64,000 nt of DNA, from positions 1 to 64,000 of the forward strand of contig NZ_CABPSM010000001.1 in NCBI RefSeq assembly GCF_902459555.1, written 5' to 3'. Shown piece by piece: positions 1 to 8,484 of this stretch. Under the pieces are notes generated by a model that was not told the DNA's origin, did not search any database, and was given only the letters and a program-made list of their open reading frames with translations. Position 1 is the first letter of the stretch. Every line of letters starts with the position of its first letter. This DNA is from Pandoraea horticolens. GTDB taxonomy: Bacteria > Pseudomonadota > Gammaproteobacteria > Burkholderiales > Burkholderiaceae. Made by a program: the position numbers and the translations under genes.

Positions 1-84
1 CTGGTGTTAGTCAAAAACACAGTCTTATGCCTACCCGTTATTGTAAGTGGGTGACTGTGTCCGGCGTTTCAGGGGGCTGCTCCA
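1..84 (-). mobile_element. Left end of an IS3-family, IS2-group insertion sequence (continues off the window)
   Basis: Read on the minus strand from position 84, the sequence begins TGGAGCAGCCCCCTGAAACG and continues CCGGACA. It has the TG start and the GCCCCCTGAA...CCRGACA pattern of IS2-group inverted repeats. Downstream, GACTGTGTTTTTGACTAACA resembles the ACTAGTTTTTAGACTAG segment that precedes orfA in IS2, so this should be the left end with orfA reading leftward just outside the window. The end coincides with the point where the neighbouring ginC reading frame stops resembling its intact paralogue (14,473-16,500). The transposase genes themselves are not visible. The family assignment rests on remembered IS2 termini, not on a database match. 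Confidence 0.6.
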
Positions 85-1353
85 GGAGGACAGCGGTTCG
101 ATCATGCCTCGATATGTTCCACGTTGAGCACCGACTTGATTGCGCAATACAACGAATAGCGCCTCCGAGTACTTCAAAGCGCGGTCCCGATCAATGTACG
201 GGAATCCTTCTGGGAGCATCGAGATGATCGCTCTACTTACCGATGCAAGCGAAACGTTCCTTTCTCCCCTCGTTCCAGAATACTTGATCCCGTTCGAGCG
301 GCACCAAAGGGAGGCGGCCGCACTGCCGGAAACCCCAACGATGTTCGCGACTTCCGTAAGAGTGACGTGACTTGACGCCCTGAGCGGCTCGAGATCCTCA
401 GGTAGGTAGAGTTGGTTCGGATGGGTCTCATACCATTTGGCTACGGCGCGAGCATCATCCGTCATTCGCCGAATGCGAAGAATGGCCTCCGCAACGACCT
501 CACTCATCGCCCCTACGACAAACTTTGTCATCGGCGGAGCACCTTTTGCCGGCCACCATCGCAGCCCATACTTTGTTAACGTACCCCCGCGCTCCGGCTG
601 GTTAACCTCGCAATCCAAGGGGAGCGTGAGCACCTCGCTAATCCGCGACGGTGCCGCGCAAAGGATCGCAGTGATTGCGCTGAAGATAACGTCTGCGGGA
701 GTGATTGCGCTTCTGAATATTTGCGGGAGTGCTGACATGGCAGCGTCGGACGGCAACTTTGAAAATCGTCGAGCGTCGAACTCTGCCCCAACTCGCTGAG
801 TATCGTTTGGACGCGACATAGGATTGCGCCACGTAAAATTTCCGGTCACCAATCGCATGTCAATCAAAAAAGATGCGATCATTTCGAGTTGCTGTCCTAC
901 GCGATACGCGGCACCCACCCCAAAATTGTCTGTAGCGATCTGGGCCGCACGATTGAGCACCAGCCCGTTCAATTCATCCAGGCCCCGGATGCCGCCGACT
1001 TCAGCCCATGCCTTGTCCAGCATTCTAAGAGCTGCCAATCGAGGTCCAAATCCGACGATGGGGCTCAGCCCCTGCGTGTACCGAATGTACGATTTAGCGA
1101 ATGCACCAATGTCGGGGCACATTGGCTGAGGAACTTTTGCTTGTCTGGAGTCGAATGAGGAAAAATGAAGCCGTATGACTTTCGCTTCAGCTCCACGAAT
1201 GGACACGTGGGAAGTGATGTCCCATACGTCCTTGTCAAAGTCCAGATCGTGGCCAAATACGCCTAGCTTCGATTTGCAGAACGCAAGAAATTGGTCAAGG
1301 TTCTCCCTTGCGGCCCGATCTGTCCGGGGAACAAAGTTTAGAATCGCGCTCAT
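31..1353 (-). pseudogene. ginC: GinC-type tyrosine recombinase, truncated by an insertion sequence
   Basis: This is the third recombinase of the outer gin operon. Starting at ATG 1,353, which overlaps the ginB stop as ATGA, it aligns throughout with the intact 675-residue GinC at 14,473-16,500 until about residue 421 (shared YSE-LFV and IEP-S motifs). Similarity ends at position 90-84, exactly where the IS3-family end begins, and 16 or so codons of insertion-sequence DNA then lead to a stop at 31-33. The HxFRH box and the nucleophilic tyrosine found in the intact copy are missing, so this copy cannot be a functional recombinase. A longer open frame up to 1,383 exists, but the ATGA overlap favours 1,353. 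Confidence 0.75.
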
Positions 1354-2885
1354 TTCAGACGCACCAATCGCGCTTCGTCGCAACGTCGTACGACTTCTGC
1401 TACTGCCAATATCGTGCGATCGTTGATCGCCGAAATGCGCGCGTTACCCGCTCCGCGAAGCCTCTCTCGCTCTTTCAAAAGATGATCGAGCACCTCATCA
1501 TGAGGCCCATCGAGCCAAGGCTGGAAGCTCACACATGTGTAGCATGCAATTGGGGCCATCGCCCCACAAAATCCGAAGCTTCCACAATTGCCCATGGGTG
1601 CATCGCTCATTGCGACATTAGGCCCACGTATTCGACTGGAGTGATCCCCACTGCGGTCGGCGCAAGACTCATCGCGAATGAGCTTTCCTGAAAACGCTTG
1701 CGCGAGCGGTGCAAGCCTGAGAGCCATGGCTCGGTCAATGCGATCCCCCATCGCTCGACGCGCCTCCACGTACACGCCGACGTTTTGAGTGTCGGAATGA
1801 TCGAGCATTTCGGCAATGACGAGTTCACCGTGGCCCTCTTCTGCAGCTCGGGTACCAACTGTGCGACGGAATCTGTAGGCAGCCACATGAATTGGTGCCC
1901 CCGTTCGCTCCGAAATCACTCCAAGGCTGTCCACAACTGAAATCAAGGACAGAATCAACGAACTGGACGTACGGTGATATGCAAATCCGGTCGGCTCATT
2001 GCGACGGCTCAAATGTGCTGGGAAAAGTGGTGCTTCATCTGAGTCTTCAAACAAAGAGGCGAGTTTTTTTCTAACGTCGATCACGTGCTCAACTACGATC
2101 TCTCCTACGGACGGTATCAACAGCCGTTTTTTGAAATTTTCTCGAATCGACTGGAAGCGCTGCTTTGCGCGCGGCACGCAGATGATGACGTTGAGCTCTC
2201 CCGCCTCGGACCTGGAAACAAGTATGTCTTTGAGCTTAAGAGCGGCATACTGTATTGGACGTTGGCCAAGAAGCAGGAAGAGTGAAACAAGCAGATAGTT
2301 CGCTCGAGAAATACGGCGTTCCCGAAAGGCTAGCTCGAGTCGAACATGAATCGCGCCAAGCTCTATGTCGGTAAACGGCCCGTGGCAGGGGTCCGCAGCT
2401 AGCACTGCCTCTCCCTTTTGATTCCCCTTGATCGTCAAGCGATCAAGCAAACGTATTACGTCTTGCTCGACCCCTACGTATCCAAGAGCATGCCATTTCC
2501 GAATCAAAGCTGCTAATTGCCCGACGTACCATGTTTTGGAGGGAGGTAGACGAGAGAAGTACCCCATCAAAGCAGCGGAGTCGACAGTCTTTAACCTGCG
2601 TCCGGATACCAAAAACGCGTCTTCATAGAAGCGTTTGAATCGTTCAAATAGATTGACAACGTATGACGGTGAGGCGTGTCGCACAAACCATGCCAACGTC
2701 ATCTTCAACGAGCTCCGCAAATCAACGCTTTCAGCCCCCATGAATGAGAAGTCTAGGCTGACGGTTTTCGCAACATCCCTGTATTGCCAGAGATCGTCGC
2801 GCGCGTTGAACACCACGCCGGAAAGAGTCGTGACCTGGGCCGGCAGAGAAACGGCTAAGTTTCGGTTAGGTCGGGCGGCCGTCAT
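1350..2885 (-). CDS. ginB: GinB-type tyrosine recombinase (outer GInt copy)
   Basis: A 511-residue phage-integrase-type protein, homologous along its length to the 516-residue GinB at 16,497-18,047. Recombinase box I is visible as LGQRPIQ. The C-terminal block has RFRRT, then LDHSDTQNVGVYV with the likely nucleophilic tyrosine. The first His of the usual HxxR(H) box is replaced (YRFRR), a feature shared with the other GinB. A Cys-containing tail with a CGAMAPIACYTC segment follows the catalytic domain and may bind metal. The start overlaps the ginA stop by 4 nt (ATGA), so translation is coupled. It is probably inactive for island movement now because its partner ginC is broken and ginD is not present on this side of the insertion sequence. 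Confidence 0.8.
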   Translation of the reverse strand: MTAARPNRNLAVSLPAQVTTLSGVVFNARDDLWQYRDVAKTVSLDFSFMGAESVDLRSSLKMTLAWFVRHASPSYVVNLFERFKRFYEDAFLVSGRRLKTVDSAALMGYFSRLPPSKTWYVGQLAALIRKWHALGYVGVEQDVIRLLDRLTIKGNQKGEAVLAADPCHGPFTDIELGAIHVRLELAFRERRISRANYLLVSLFLLLGQRPIQYAALKLKDILVSRSEAGELNVIICVPRAKQRFQSIRENFKKRLLIPSVGEIVVEHVIDVRKKLASLFEDSDEAPLFPAHLSRRNEPTGFAYHRTSSSLILSLISVVDSLGVISERTGAPIHVAAYRFRRTVGTRAAEEGHGELVIAEMLDHSDTQNVGVYVEARRAMGDRIDRAMALRLAPLAQAFSGKLIRDESCADRSGDHSSRIRGPNVAMSDAPMGNCGSFGFCGAMAPIACYTCVSFQPWLDGPHDEVLDHLLKERERLRGAGNARISAINDRTILAVAEVVRRCDEARLVRLK

Positions 2886-4147
2886 TCTGACTCCCCGTAC
2901 AAGGAGCGTTGCAGCGCGATCGACGCGCGCTGCGCCTTTTCACGGACATGTCTACGTGTGTACGTAGAAGCAGCGCCTGAGAACTCCGACCATCCCATCA
3001 GATATGAGCGGAGCTTTTTCTCCTCGTCCTCTGGAACGCGTCTCTCGTCCATCAGCTCAGAAAAGCGATCATTCCAGGTATGACGCAACGTATGCGGGCT
3101 AAACGAGGATGTGATTTCCGGGCAAGCGCTACGGATTTGGGAGAACAACTTATTGAGGGACGCAATGGAGAGAGGAGCACCCGTAGAGGATGTGCAAAAC
3201 AGGAAATCGTGGCGTGACGCGCCTCTTGTTTGAGTCCTGATTCGCGTGAGGTACTCCAGCGTCTGCGCACATAACTCTTCTCCGATAGGAAGCACTCGTG
3301 CGCGAGTCTTGGTTAAGGGTTGTCGAATGCGGGGGTCGTCGAGGTCGTCTGCGCTGCGATGAACTGTGACTGAGTGCCGTCGAAAATCGACATCATGTGT
3401 TCGAACGCCGAGGAGTTCACCACGCCGAACTCCCAACGCCAGGAACAAGTTAACTATCAACTCATTTCGTAGTCTGCAGTTACCTCGTGCCCACGGATTG
3501 TTTGGCGAATCCCCCCGAATCGTGTCTAGCAAGACACGCAGATCCTGTGGCGAGAGGCCCTCCCTTGAATCAAGCCGTGCACTCCGTTTTGGAGGCACTC
3601 GCGATGTCATAGCCTCAGAGATCAGCTTAATTGAGGCAAGCAATGTTGCCGAGTATTCTGAGTTCGCAGGATGCTTCGTTGCTTCACGATGCGCGCACCA
3701 GACGATGAAGTCTCTTGCGTACCGTATTCGCATCCCCGTGTAGGCGGGAACAACTGAACCATCGTCGCGCCCTTTTAGTGACGACCGCCACCGCTCGATA
3801 CTCGTGATGTTGGAGCTTTTTGTCGCAGCGGATGTTCTGAGCTTATCCGACAGGAATGGCTCACGGCACTCGGCAACAAAGGCGTCCACTTCGTCGAGTG
3901 CGAGCAACCGCCCCTCAGTACGAAGCCGCTTAGACAGGTCGATATCGGCTGACGACAGAAATCGGAGCAAATGCCGAATTGCGTAAAGCGAATTGCTCAA
4001 CGTACTCGAAGACGCCCCTTTGCCTCGCAGCTCTGAGAGCGCGTAGACCGTTGGCTCCCAAAGTGGCATCCCATTATCGCTGACCAAAAGCGGAAGCCGC
4101 TCGCCGTCTTGAAGCTTGACGACCCTAACCTTGGACAATTCGGACAT
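2882..4147 (-). CDS. ginA: GinA-type tyrosine recombinase (outer GInt copy)
   Basis: A 421-residue tyrosine recombinase, first gene of the outer gin operon. The N-terminal half looks like a SAM-like core-binding domain. The C-terminal catalytic domain shows box I (ALGVRRGELLG), box II (HTLRHTW) and a terminal segment with YLMGWSEFSGAASTYTRR, where Y supplies the nucleophile. It is related to GinA at 18,031-19,311 in both length and motif order. The gene is followed immediately by ginB with an ATGA overlap. Its upstream region holds the TTGTTTACGTCCCCGAAAA repeat variant starting at the initiation codon and the ATGTAAACAAT arm 60 bp away, which may be recombinase binding sites and could also autoregulate the operon. 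No Shine-Dalgarno is obvious. Confidence 0.82.
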   Translation of the reverse strand: MSELSKVRVVKLQDGERLPLLVSDNGMPLWEPTVYALSELRGKGASSSTLSNSLYAIRHLLRFLSSADIDLSKRLRTEGRLLALDEVDAFVAECREPFLSDKLRTSAATKSSNITSIERWRSSLKGRDDGSVVPAYTGMRIRYARDFIVWCAHREATKHPANSEYSATLLASIKLISEAMTSRVPPKRSARLDSREGLSPQDLRVLLDTIRGDSPNNPWARGNCRLRNELIVNLFLALGVRRGELLGVRTHDVDFRRHSVTVHRSADDLDDPRIRQPLTKTRARVLPIGEELCAQTLEYLTRIRTQTRGASRHDFLFCTSSTGAPLSIASLNKLFSQIRSACPEITSSFSPHTLRHTWNDRFSELMDERRVPEDEEKKLRSYLMGWSEFSGAASTYTRRHVREKAQRASIALQRSLYGESE

Positions 4148-4206
4148 TGTTTACGTCCCCGAAAAGGTAGTTGCCTACCAATTTTTCAGGTGCGCATGAC
4201 AATTCG

Positions 4207-4260
4207 ATGTAAACAATGAAAAAACCCCGGTAGCACAAGGCTCCGGGGTATTGTTTACAT
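4207..4260. repeat. Inverted-repeat module flanking a hairpin at the tandem GInt junction (att candidate)
   Basis: Perfect 11-bp inverted arms, ATGTAAACAAT at 4,207-4,217 and ATTGTTTACAT at 4,250-4,260, enclose a GC-rich hairpin. The right arm runs on into TTTACATTTACCGAAAAAG (4,254-4,272), nearly repeated as TTTACAATTTACCGAAAG beside ssb (19,416-19,433). The left arm lies 60 bp from the outer ginA. This matches the imperfect direct repeats that flank GInts. I infer it to be the junction of the two islands; the exact crossover base is not visible. Confidence 0.6.
4218..4250 (-). terminator. Rho-independent terminator inside the att-like module
   Basis: On the minus strand the sequence forms ACCCCGG...CCGGGGT arms (4,243-4,249 and 4,224-4,230) followed by TTTTTTC. 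This is a plausible intrinsic terminator for leftward transcription. It would stop read-through from the 4,496-6,001 gene into the outer gin operon. The same arrangement, a terminator between TGTAAACAA and TTTAC arms, exists downstream of ssb. Confidence 0.6.
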
Positions 4261-4495
4261 TTACCGAAAAAGTGTACTCTACAACCCTTATGAGTACCTT
4301 CGTACTGTAACTAGCGTCGAAACTATTGGTCTGAGGCCCTATCAGCTTGCAAGCGCTTGGAGAAATGTAAACAACTGACTGCGCCAGATAGAACTTATTT
4401 ACATTTTTCGACCGACGGGCCGAGGCCGTGCTCCCTCGTCGAGTTTGATCGTTAATTGGACAGGGAGGGGGTATCGCTGTGGTGCCCCACTTCCT
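4261..4495. other. AT-rich 3' end of the inner GInt, with a second repeat module
   Basis: I see no gene here. The stretch is AT-rich compared with its surroundings and carries a second imperfect module: ATGTAAACAA at 4,365-4,374 and TTATTTACATTTTTCGA at 4,395-4,411. The latter resembles TTTACATTTACCGA at 4,254-4,267. Published GInts end in a short AT-rich 3' segment, and this stretch is the natural candidate for the inner island's. Either module could be the true left boundary. Confidence 0.5.
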
Positions 4496-6001
4496 TCAAC
4501 AGCGCAGTGGAATCGAACCAAGCCTCACATTCTCGTCCCCGATCCGCTTCGCGAGACGTTGGGCGAGTCGCTCGTACAGAGGATCGAGGTGCTCCGAATG
4601 AAGCCCTTTTATATAAGGTTCGTGCCGAAGAAGCATTTCTGGCAAAAACAGCGACGTGCTCGGATCGCTATTCCGTTCTGCGAGATCCGCAAGGAATGAC
4701 GCCAATGTACAGTGTCCCAGTCGCACCGCCTCAAGCACGCGATCTAACTGGTCGACACTAAGAATTACCGGCGTTTGCTCATCTGAAGCCCCATCCCACA
4801 GGATGCGAGCATTTCCGAAAACGAGGTCGCTTGAGGTAACGAGTATCTGCCAAACTCTAAAATCCGCATACACCGGGTTGGCTCGAATCTGGGCTGCAAC
4901 GTTCGCCAGTTGAAGCTGCCCTTTAAGCACCGTTGGTTCCAGCCTACGTTGATACGCTTTAGCCCCCGCTACGGCCGGCATGTCGTGCGCGAGCCACTTA
5001 TTCTTCACCTCTAGCAGCACGATATTCCCATCGTCGACCTGAGAGTAGTCGCAGCATTTTCCTTTGACACCGAATCGTTGGCGCGTGCTCTTCTCGTCAA
5101 GAACCTCACCTGGAACACGCCGGAGCGCATCTCCAACGTAAGCCTCTAAATGTTGATCGAACGCCTGTCGCACACCACTGTCTTCTGACACTGCGATCAA
5201 GTCAGAGAACGCGTGCTCAAGATTCCGGCGTAGGTTGTGACCACCAAAGAAAAACTCTTGACTTCCCACGGTCGCGAATGGCGTACGGTATAGAAGCACA
5301 GGTTGGTGCCACTCGTCGACATGCGGCTCCCCAAGTTCCTCGCGCAGTCGCTCTTGCGACCGCATAACTCTGGCAAAAAAACTCTTCATCACTTCCTCAG
5401 GAAACGACCGCTTCACTGCAGGCCAGTGTCTACTATCGGCGAAATCGACCATTGTTCCCGTTGATTTCGTCCAGAAATACAGCGCCAGCTCAAGGAAATC
5501 GAAAAGCGGCATCCCCAAGGCGGTCTGTAGATACCTTCGAAGGCGGGAGTCTGGCGTCAGTCTCTCCGCAAGGTCAAATTGCCGAGCAAACGCGTCGAAC
5601 TCGAACCCACTTTGATATGGCAGCTGGGCCAAGAGGGTCGAGCGCAGTAGCAGCTCAAGTGGCAACTGCCCTACGATGGCGAGGCCTTGGTTTAGCGTTG
5701 TGAACGCCCAATGTATGCAGTGTTCAACCTCACTTTCCGGTAATGGTCTATGTCCGTAAAGGCGCCTGTCATCCCGCAAGAGACAAAGGACAATTCGATC
5801 GGCGACCCACGGGAGCTGGGAGATCACTGCTTCATGAGAACTACCAGCAGGAACGGTACGTGTTGCAAATGCGGATAGTGCGGAGATGTATGAATACTTC
5901 CGCAATCGGTTGCGTATTACGCGAAACGTTTCCCTGTATAGGTCGTTGTTTCTCGATCGCGAGTTGCGGCGATGACTTTCTCCCAGAACAGATTCTTCCA
6001 T
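4496..6001 (-). CDS. Uncharacterised protein with PD-(D/E)XK-nuclease-like motif, possible defence gene
   Basis: A 501-residue protein I do not recognise as a named family. The N-terminal 250 residues are largely helical and rich in Leu/Arg. A candidate PD-(D/E)XK core lies at about residues 280-340: Glu285, Asp318 (in KCCDYS), then Glu331 and Lys333 in LLEVKNKW, followed by a basic helical stretch with KGQLQLANV. That order is typical of restriction-endonuclease-like folds. The gene sits at the cargo end of the island, downstream of and in the same direction as the CBASS operon but separated by about 300 bp, so it is probably its own unit. A role as an extra antiphage nuclease is inference from motif and neighbourhood. 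It has no predicted signal peptide or membrane segment. Confidence 0.6.
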   Translation of the reverse strand: MEESVLGESHRRNSRSRNNDLYRETFRVIRNRLRKYSYISALSAFATRTVPAGSSHEAVISQLPWVADRIVLCLLRDDRRLYGHRPLPESEVEHCIHWAFTTLNQGLAIVGQLPLELLLRSTLLAQLPYQSGFEFDAFARQFDLAERLTPDSRLRRYLQTALGMPLFDFLELALYFWTKSTGTMVDFADSRHWPAVKRSFPEEVMKSFFARVMRSQERLREELGEPHVDEWHQPVLLYRTPFATVGSQEFFFGGHNLRRNLEHAFSDLIAVSEDSGVRQAFDQHLEAYVGDALRRVPGEVLDEKSTRQRFGVKGKCCDYSQVDDGNIVLLEVKNKWLAHDMPAVAGAKAYQRRLEPTVLKGQLQLANVAAQIRANPVYADFRVWQILVTSSDLVFGNARILWDGASDEQTPVILSVDQLDRVLEAVRLGHCTLASFLADLAERNSDPSTSLFLPEMLLRHEPYIKGLHSEHLDPLYERLAQRLAKRIGDENVRLGSIPLRC

Positions 6002-6303
6002 TCACCATCTTTTATCGTTAGACACTACAAGAGGTCGAGCGGAGACCGAACCGCTTACCTCGCGGTTTTATGACACCGAGTTCTTCGCACCACGTTGTCG
6101 GGCGTCGATAAACGGAGATCCGGTGGCTGTAAAACTCGTCAGGCAGTCTAGTTTATGCATACGGCGTATGCCGTTCGCGAACCACGAATCTGCCGCAAAG
6201 CAAGTGTCCTCAGTCAAGGAGCTGACGAACAGCGATACGGCTCTCGATGAACAGTTCGTGCAGACGACTGCGTTGCGACATGCGCATCGGATCGGGTCGT
6301 TTT
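6002..6303. other. Intergenic gap below nucC; one short coupled ORF of doubtful reality
   Basis: No recognisable gene. A 79-codon minus-strand frame (6,068-6,307) begins with an ATG overlapping the nucC stop (ATGA), the pattern of the rest of the CBASS operon. It starts MKNDPIRCACRNAVVCTNC and has no familiar domain. It could be a small real gene or decayed sequence. No clear terminator was found. Confidence 0.25.
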
Positions 6304-7071
6304 TCATGCCTTAATAATGCGGCTGTACGCAGCCCAATCAATTGCCGGCACCGTTCCAAGACTTTGTAGCCTCGCGAGTAGGCGGAACAGGAAGAACATC
6401 ATCGCGCCCTGTTCAGACACAATGAGAGGATCACCGTCATACCTGTCGTAGCCCCCATGGTCGAGCGCGCATATACAGTCAAGGGCTAGGGTATCGTCAC
6501 TGCTAAGGTTACCAAGAAATGTGTCGTCGAGACCATTGACCCAGCCCGAGCGCGGCGCGAGCAACCCCGCAAGGATGCGGAAGTGTGGCTTCGGTTGGAA
6601 CGTACCGCCAGCATGGGAGATTGCCACTGAGGTCCGAGTCATGCCGCGAACCGACGCGGCCTTCTTTTCGGCATACGCGATGTAGCCTTTGTTCACCTCG
6701 GGCTTGCACTCAAACATCGCGTATACCGCCTCTGCCGGAACGTAGCGATGGTTCTTCTGATCAAGTAGCGTGGGGGTGAAGTGCCGGTCGAAGATGACCA
6801 CGTCGATTTGTTCGCTACGGTTTCCCATCGAGTCGATGACGATACCGGTCGCTACTTCGTAGCGGTTCGGCAAGTAAGAGCGCAGCAGCGACAGCCAATG
6901 CTCTTCATTCACAGAGCCCATCGTGCCGGCGTGGCTTATGGATTGGGTAGCGAGCGCCATCTGACTGCCGAGGGCGGTCTGGACGTTCGCAAAGGCCTGC
7001 TTGAGCCAAGTCGTATCGTTTGCAGCCGCGCCGAGTGCGGTGGCCGTGGAGATGGTTGGGTTCTGAGTCAT
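6304..7071 (-). CDS. nucC: NucC, cyclic trinucleotide-activated DNA endonuclease (CBASS effector)
   Basis: A 255-residue protein that clearly matches the NucC family (E. coli NucC is about 240 residues). Shared landmarks are the YLPNRYEV segment, SEQIDVVIFDR, VPAEAVYAMFECK, SHAGGTF and the C-terminal FLFRLLARLQ. Asp90, Glu121 and Lys123 form the ID...ExK restriction-endonuclease active site. In characterised systems NucC trimers bind cyclic triadenylate, pair into hexamers and degrade double-stranded DNA including the host chromosome, causing abortive infection. The start at 7,071, 7 nt after the CD-NTase stop, is chosen over an upstream in-frame start because family similarity begins there. 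It is the last secure gene of the five-gene CBASS operon. Identification is strong; activity is inferred from the intact motif. Confidence 0.93.
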   Translation of the reverse strand: MTQNPTISTATALGAAANDTTWLKQAFANVQTALGSQMALATQSISHAGTMGSVNEEHWLSLLRSYLPNRYEVATGIVIDSMGNRSEQIDVVIFDRHFTPTLLDQKNHRYVPAEAVYAMFECKPEVNKGYIAYAEKKAASVRGMTRTSVAISHAGGTFQPKPHFRILAGLLAPRSGWVNGLDDTFLGNLSSDDTLALDCICALDHGGYDRYDGDPLIVSEQGAMMFFLFRLLARLQSLGTVPAIDWAAYSRIIKA

Positions 7072-7078
7072 GGACGAT

Positions 7079-7984
7079 TCAGGATAGCGGGAACTTCGGA
7101 CCGAACAGGGCACGCCAAGCCTTCAGCGCTTCTCCGTTCTGACCTTTGCGAGCCAGGTGGATGGCGTTGGAGGCTTCACGGCTCGCAGCGAGCAGCAGTT
7201 GGTGCGCGCGGTCTTTGCGCGCGCCGTCCATACCGTCGCTGACGGGCGAGCCCAGGCCAGCCGGATCAGGCCATGCGTCCTTAATACGGTCTGCCAGCGA
7301 CGAGAACATCGTCTGCAGTTCGTAGTCGAAGCGGCCTTTCCAACCGCCGTGCAGACACTCGAGTGCCATCACTTCGATGAGGAAGGACGGCTTCACGGGC
7401 TTGTCTGCACCGTGCTTCGGGTTGTTGTTCCAGTACTTGACCATCCGCACTAGGCCTTTCCACTCGCCAGAGAAGGCTTGGTGGGCATCCCGCGCTTCGG
7501 CAGCGTGGATGTCGGGGTTGGTTTTCATCCACTTGCCCGTGTCGCTGTTTGGGATCTCGTAATCGGCACCGGCCTCGACTGCGGGAACAACGTCCACGCT
7601 TAGGACCCGGTAGTCCGTGTTGTCCTCAATATCGACGACCACACCGAAATCGACGTTGATGGAGCGCCCCTGCTTGCGGACAGCATCCTTGCCGTACTTT
7701 TCCACTAGCGCCTTGTAGAAATCGTCAAGTACCACGGACGGCGGCTGTGATCGGTACCTCTCCTGCTCAGTGTCGGACAACACAAAGAAGATGTCGATAT
7801 CCTTCAGCGGTTTGGTCTTCGTGTGCCGGGCGTATGAGCCAGTGAGGAAGTCCCGCCGAATCGAGAACTTCGAGCGGATGTGTTCTCGAACTTCAGTGTG
7901 GCGCTTGGACGCGTTTGCTTGCTCGCGATCATTGAGCTCAAGCCGGGACTTGAACTTGCGAAATGCATCGTCAAGGGAAATCAT
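7079..7984 (-). CDS. CD-NTase (cGAS/DncV-like nucleotidyltransferase), CBASS signal synthase
   Basis: A 301-residue nucleotidyltransferase of the CD-NTase superfamily. The signature is complete: Gly49-Ser50 (GSYARHTKT), then Asp62 and Asp64 in [10 protein letters not shown], and a third acid Asp131 in LSVDVVP. An OAS-like helical C-terminal part contains VRMVKYWN. It should make a cyclic oligonucleotide after HORMA binding. Because the effector is NucC, cyclic tri-AMP is the expected product, though I cannot see that directly. ATG at 7,984 overlaps the HORMA stop (TGATG) and has GGAGG 8 nt upstream, so it is preferred over the TTG one codon earlier. I do not assign the CdnC or CdnD clade. Confidence 0.92.
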   Translation of the reverse strand: MISLDDAFRKFKSRLELNDREQANASKRHTEVREHIRSKFSIRRDFLTGSYARHTKTKPLKDIDIFFVLSDTEQERYRSQPPSVVLDDFYKALVEKYGKDAVRKQGRSINVDFGVVVDIEDNTDYRVLSVDVVPAVEAGADYEIPNSDTGKWMKTNPDIHAAEARDAHQAFSGEWKGLVRMVKYWNNNPKHGADKPVKPSFLIEVMALECLHGGWKGRFDYELQTMFSSLADRIKDAWPDPAGLGSPVSDGMDGARKDRAHQLLLAASREASNAIHLARKGQNGEALKAWRALFGPKFPLS

Positions 7985-8484
7985 CAACGGTTCCTCCAGT
8001 ACGCGGCGTTGGCCCCGAGGCCGTTATGTTCAACAGTCGAGCCTAAGGTCTGGCGCACCATGCCTTCGGTCGAACGGGACGGGCAAGGGCCCCAACCAGC
8101 AACGTCCGGCCGCCCAGGTTTGAGCCTCAGAATGACCTCGTAGTCCGCGTTCTCAGGTGCCACGCCGGCCTTCTTAATGGCGTATTTCAGCTGCTCAGTG
8201 TCCGTGTAAAACGAGCCGTCGCCATCGGACCACTGGTAAACGATGTCTAGGTCCCAGCGAAGAATCAACGCGTTTGTGAGCGGGTTGTAGATTTCCAGTT
8301 CAACGCGCTCGAGGTGCCGGGACTCAATCCACGCCTTGATAGCGCGATGCTTGCTCTCCCAACTGTTGACCAGATTCGCAGGAGAGAGACCGCTCAACCG
8401 GATGATGTCCTTCAGGCTCTTCAGGACGTTGTCGGTAACATACGTGACCGAGTGGGTATAGGAGTAAACAGAAACGGTGCTCAT
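7984..8484 (-). CDS. cap7: Bacterial HORMA-domain protein of CBASS (Cap7)
   Basis: A 166-residue protein beginning [19 protein letters not shown], the characteristic opening of bacterial HORMA proteins from type [18 protein letters not shown] and a C-terminal tail that could act as the safety belt follow. In studied systems the HORMA protein closes around a peptide ligand, presumably signalling infection, and then binds and activates the CD-NTase. TRIP13 reopens it. The start overlaps the upstream gene (ATGA) and the stop overlaps the CD-NTase start, so stoichiometry is probably coupled translationally. The assignment rests on the N-terminal signature and on its position between a TRIP13-like ATPase and a CD-NTase. 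Confidence 0.87.
   Translation of the reverse strand: MSTVSVYSYTHSVTYVTDNVLKSLKDIIRLSGLSPANLVNSWESKHRAIKAWIESRHLERVELEIYNPLTNALILRWDLDIVYQWSDGDGSFYTDTEQLKYAIKKAGVAPENADYEVILRLKPGRPDVAGWGPCPSRSTEGMVRQTLGSTVEHNGLGANAAYWRNR

Larger units (their letters stand above)
1..4217 (-). mobile_element. Partial outer GInt island (gin operon end)
   Basis: This is the gin-proximal end of a second GInt-type island, lying tandem to the complete one at 4.2-19.4 kb. It holds ginA, ginB and a truncated ginC in the same order and orientation as the intact operon. An ATGTAAACAAT repeat sits 60 bp upstream of the ginA start (4,207-4,217), as TGTAAACAA does 59 bp upstream of the other ginA. Its ginD and cargo, if still present, would lie left of the insertion sequence at 1-84, outside the window. 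GInts are described as tripartite islands: ginABCD, cargo, short AT-rich 3' end. The tandem reading is an inference from gene order and repeats. Confidence 0.6.
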
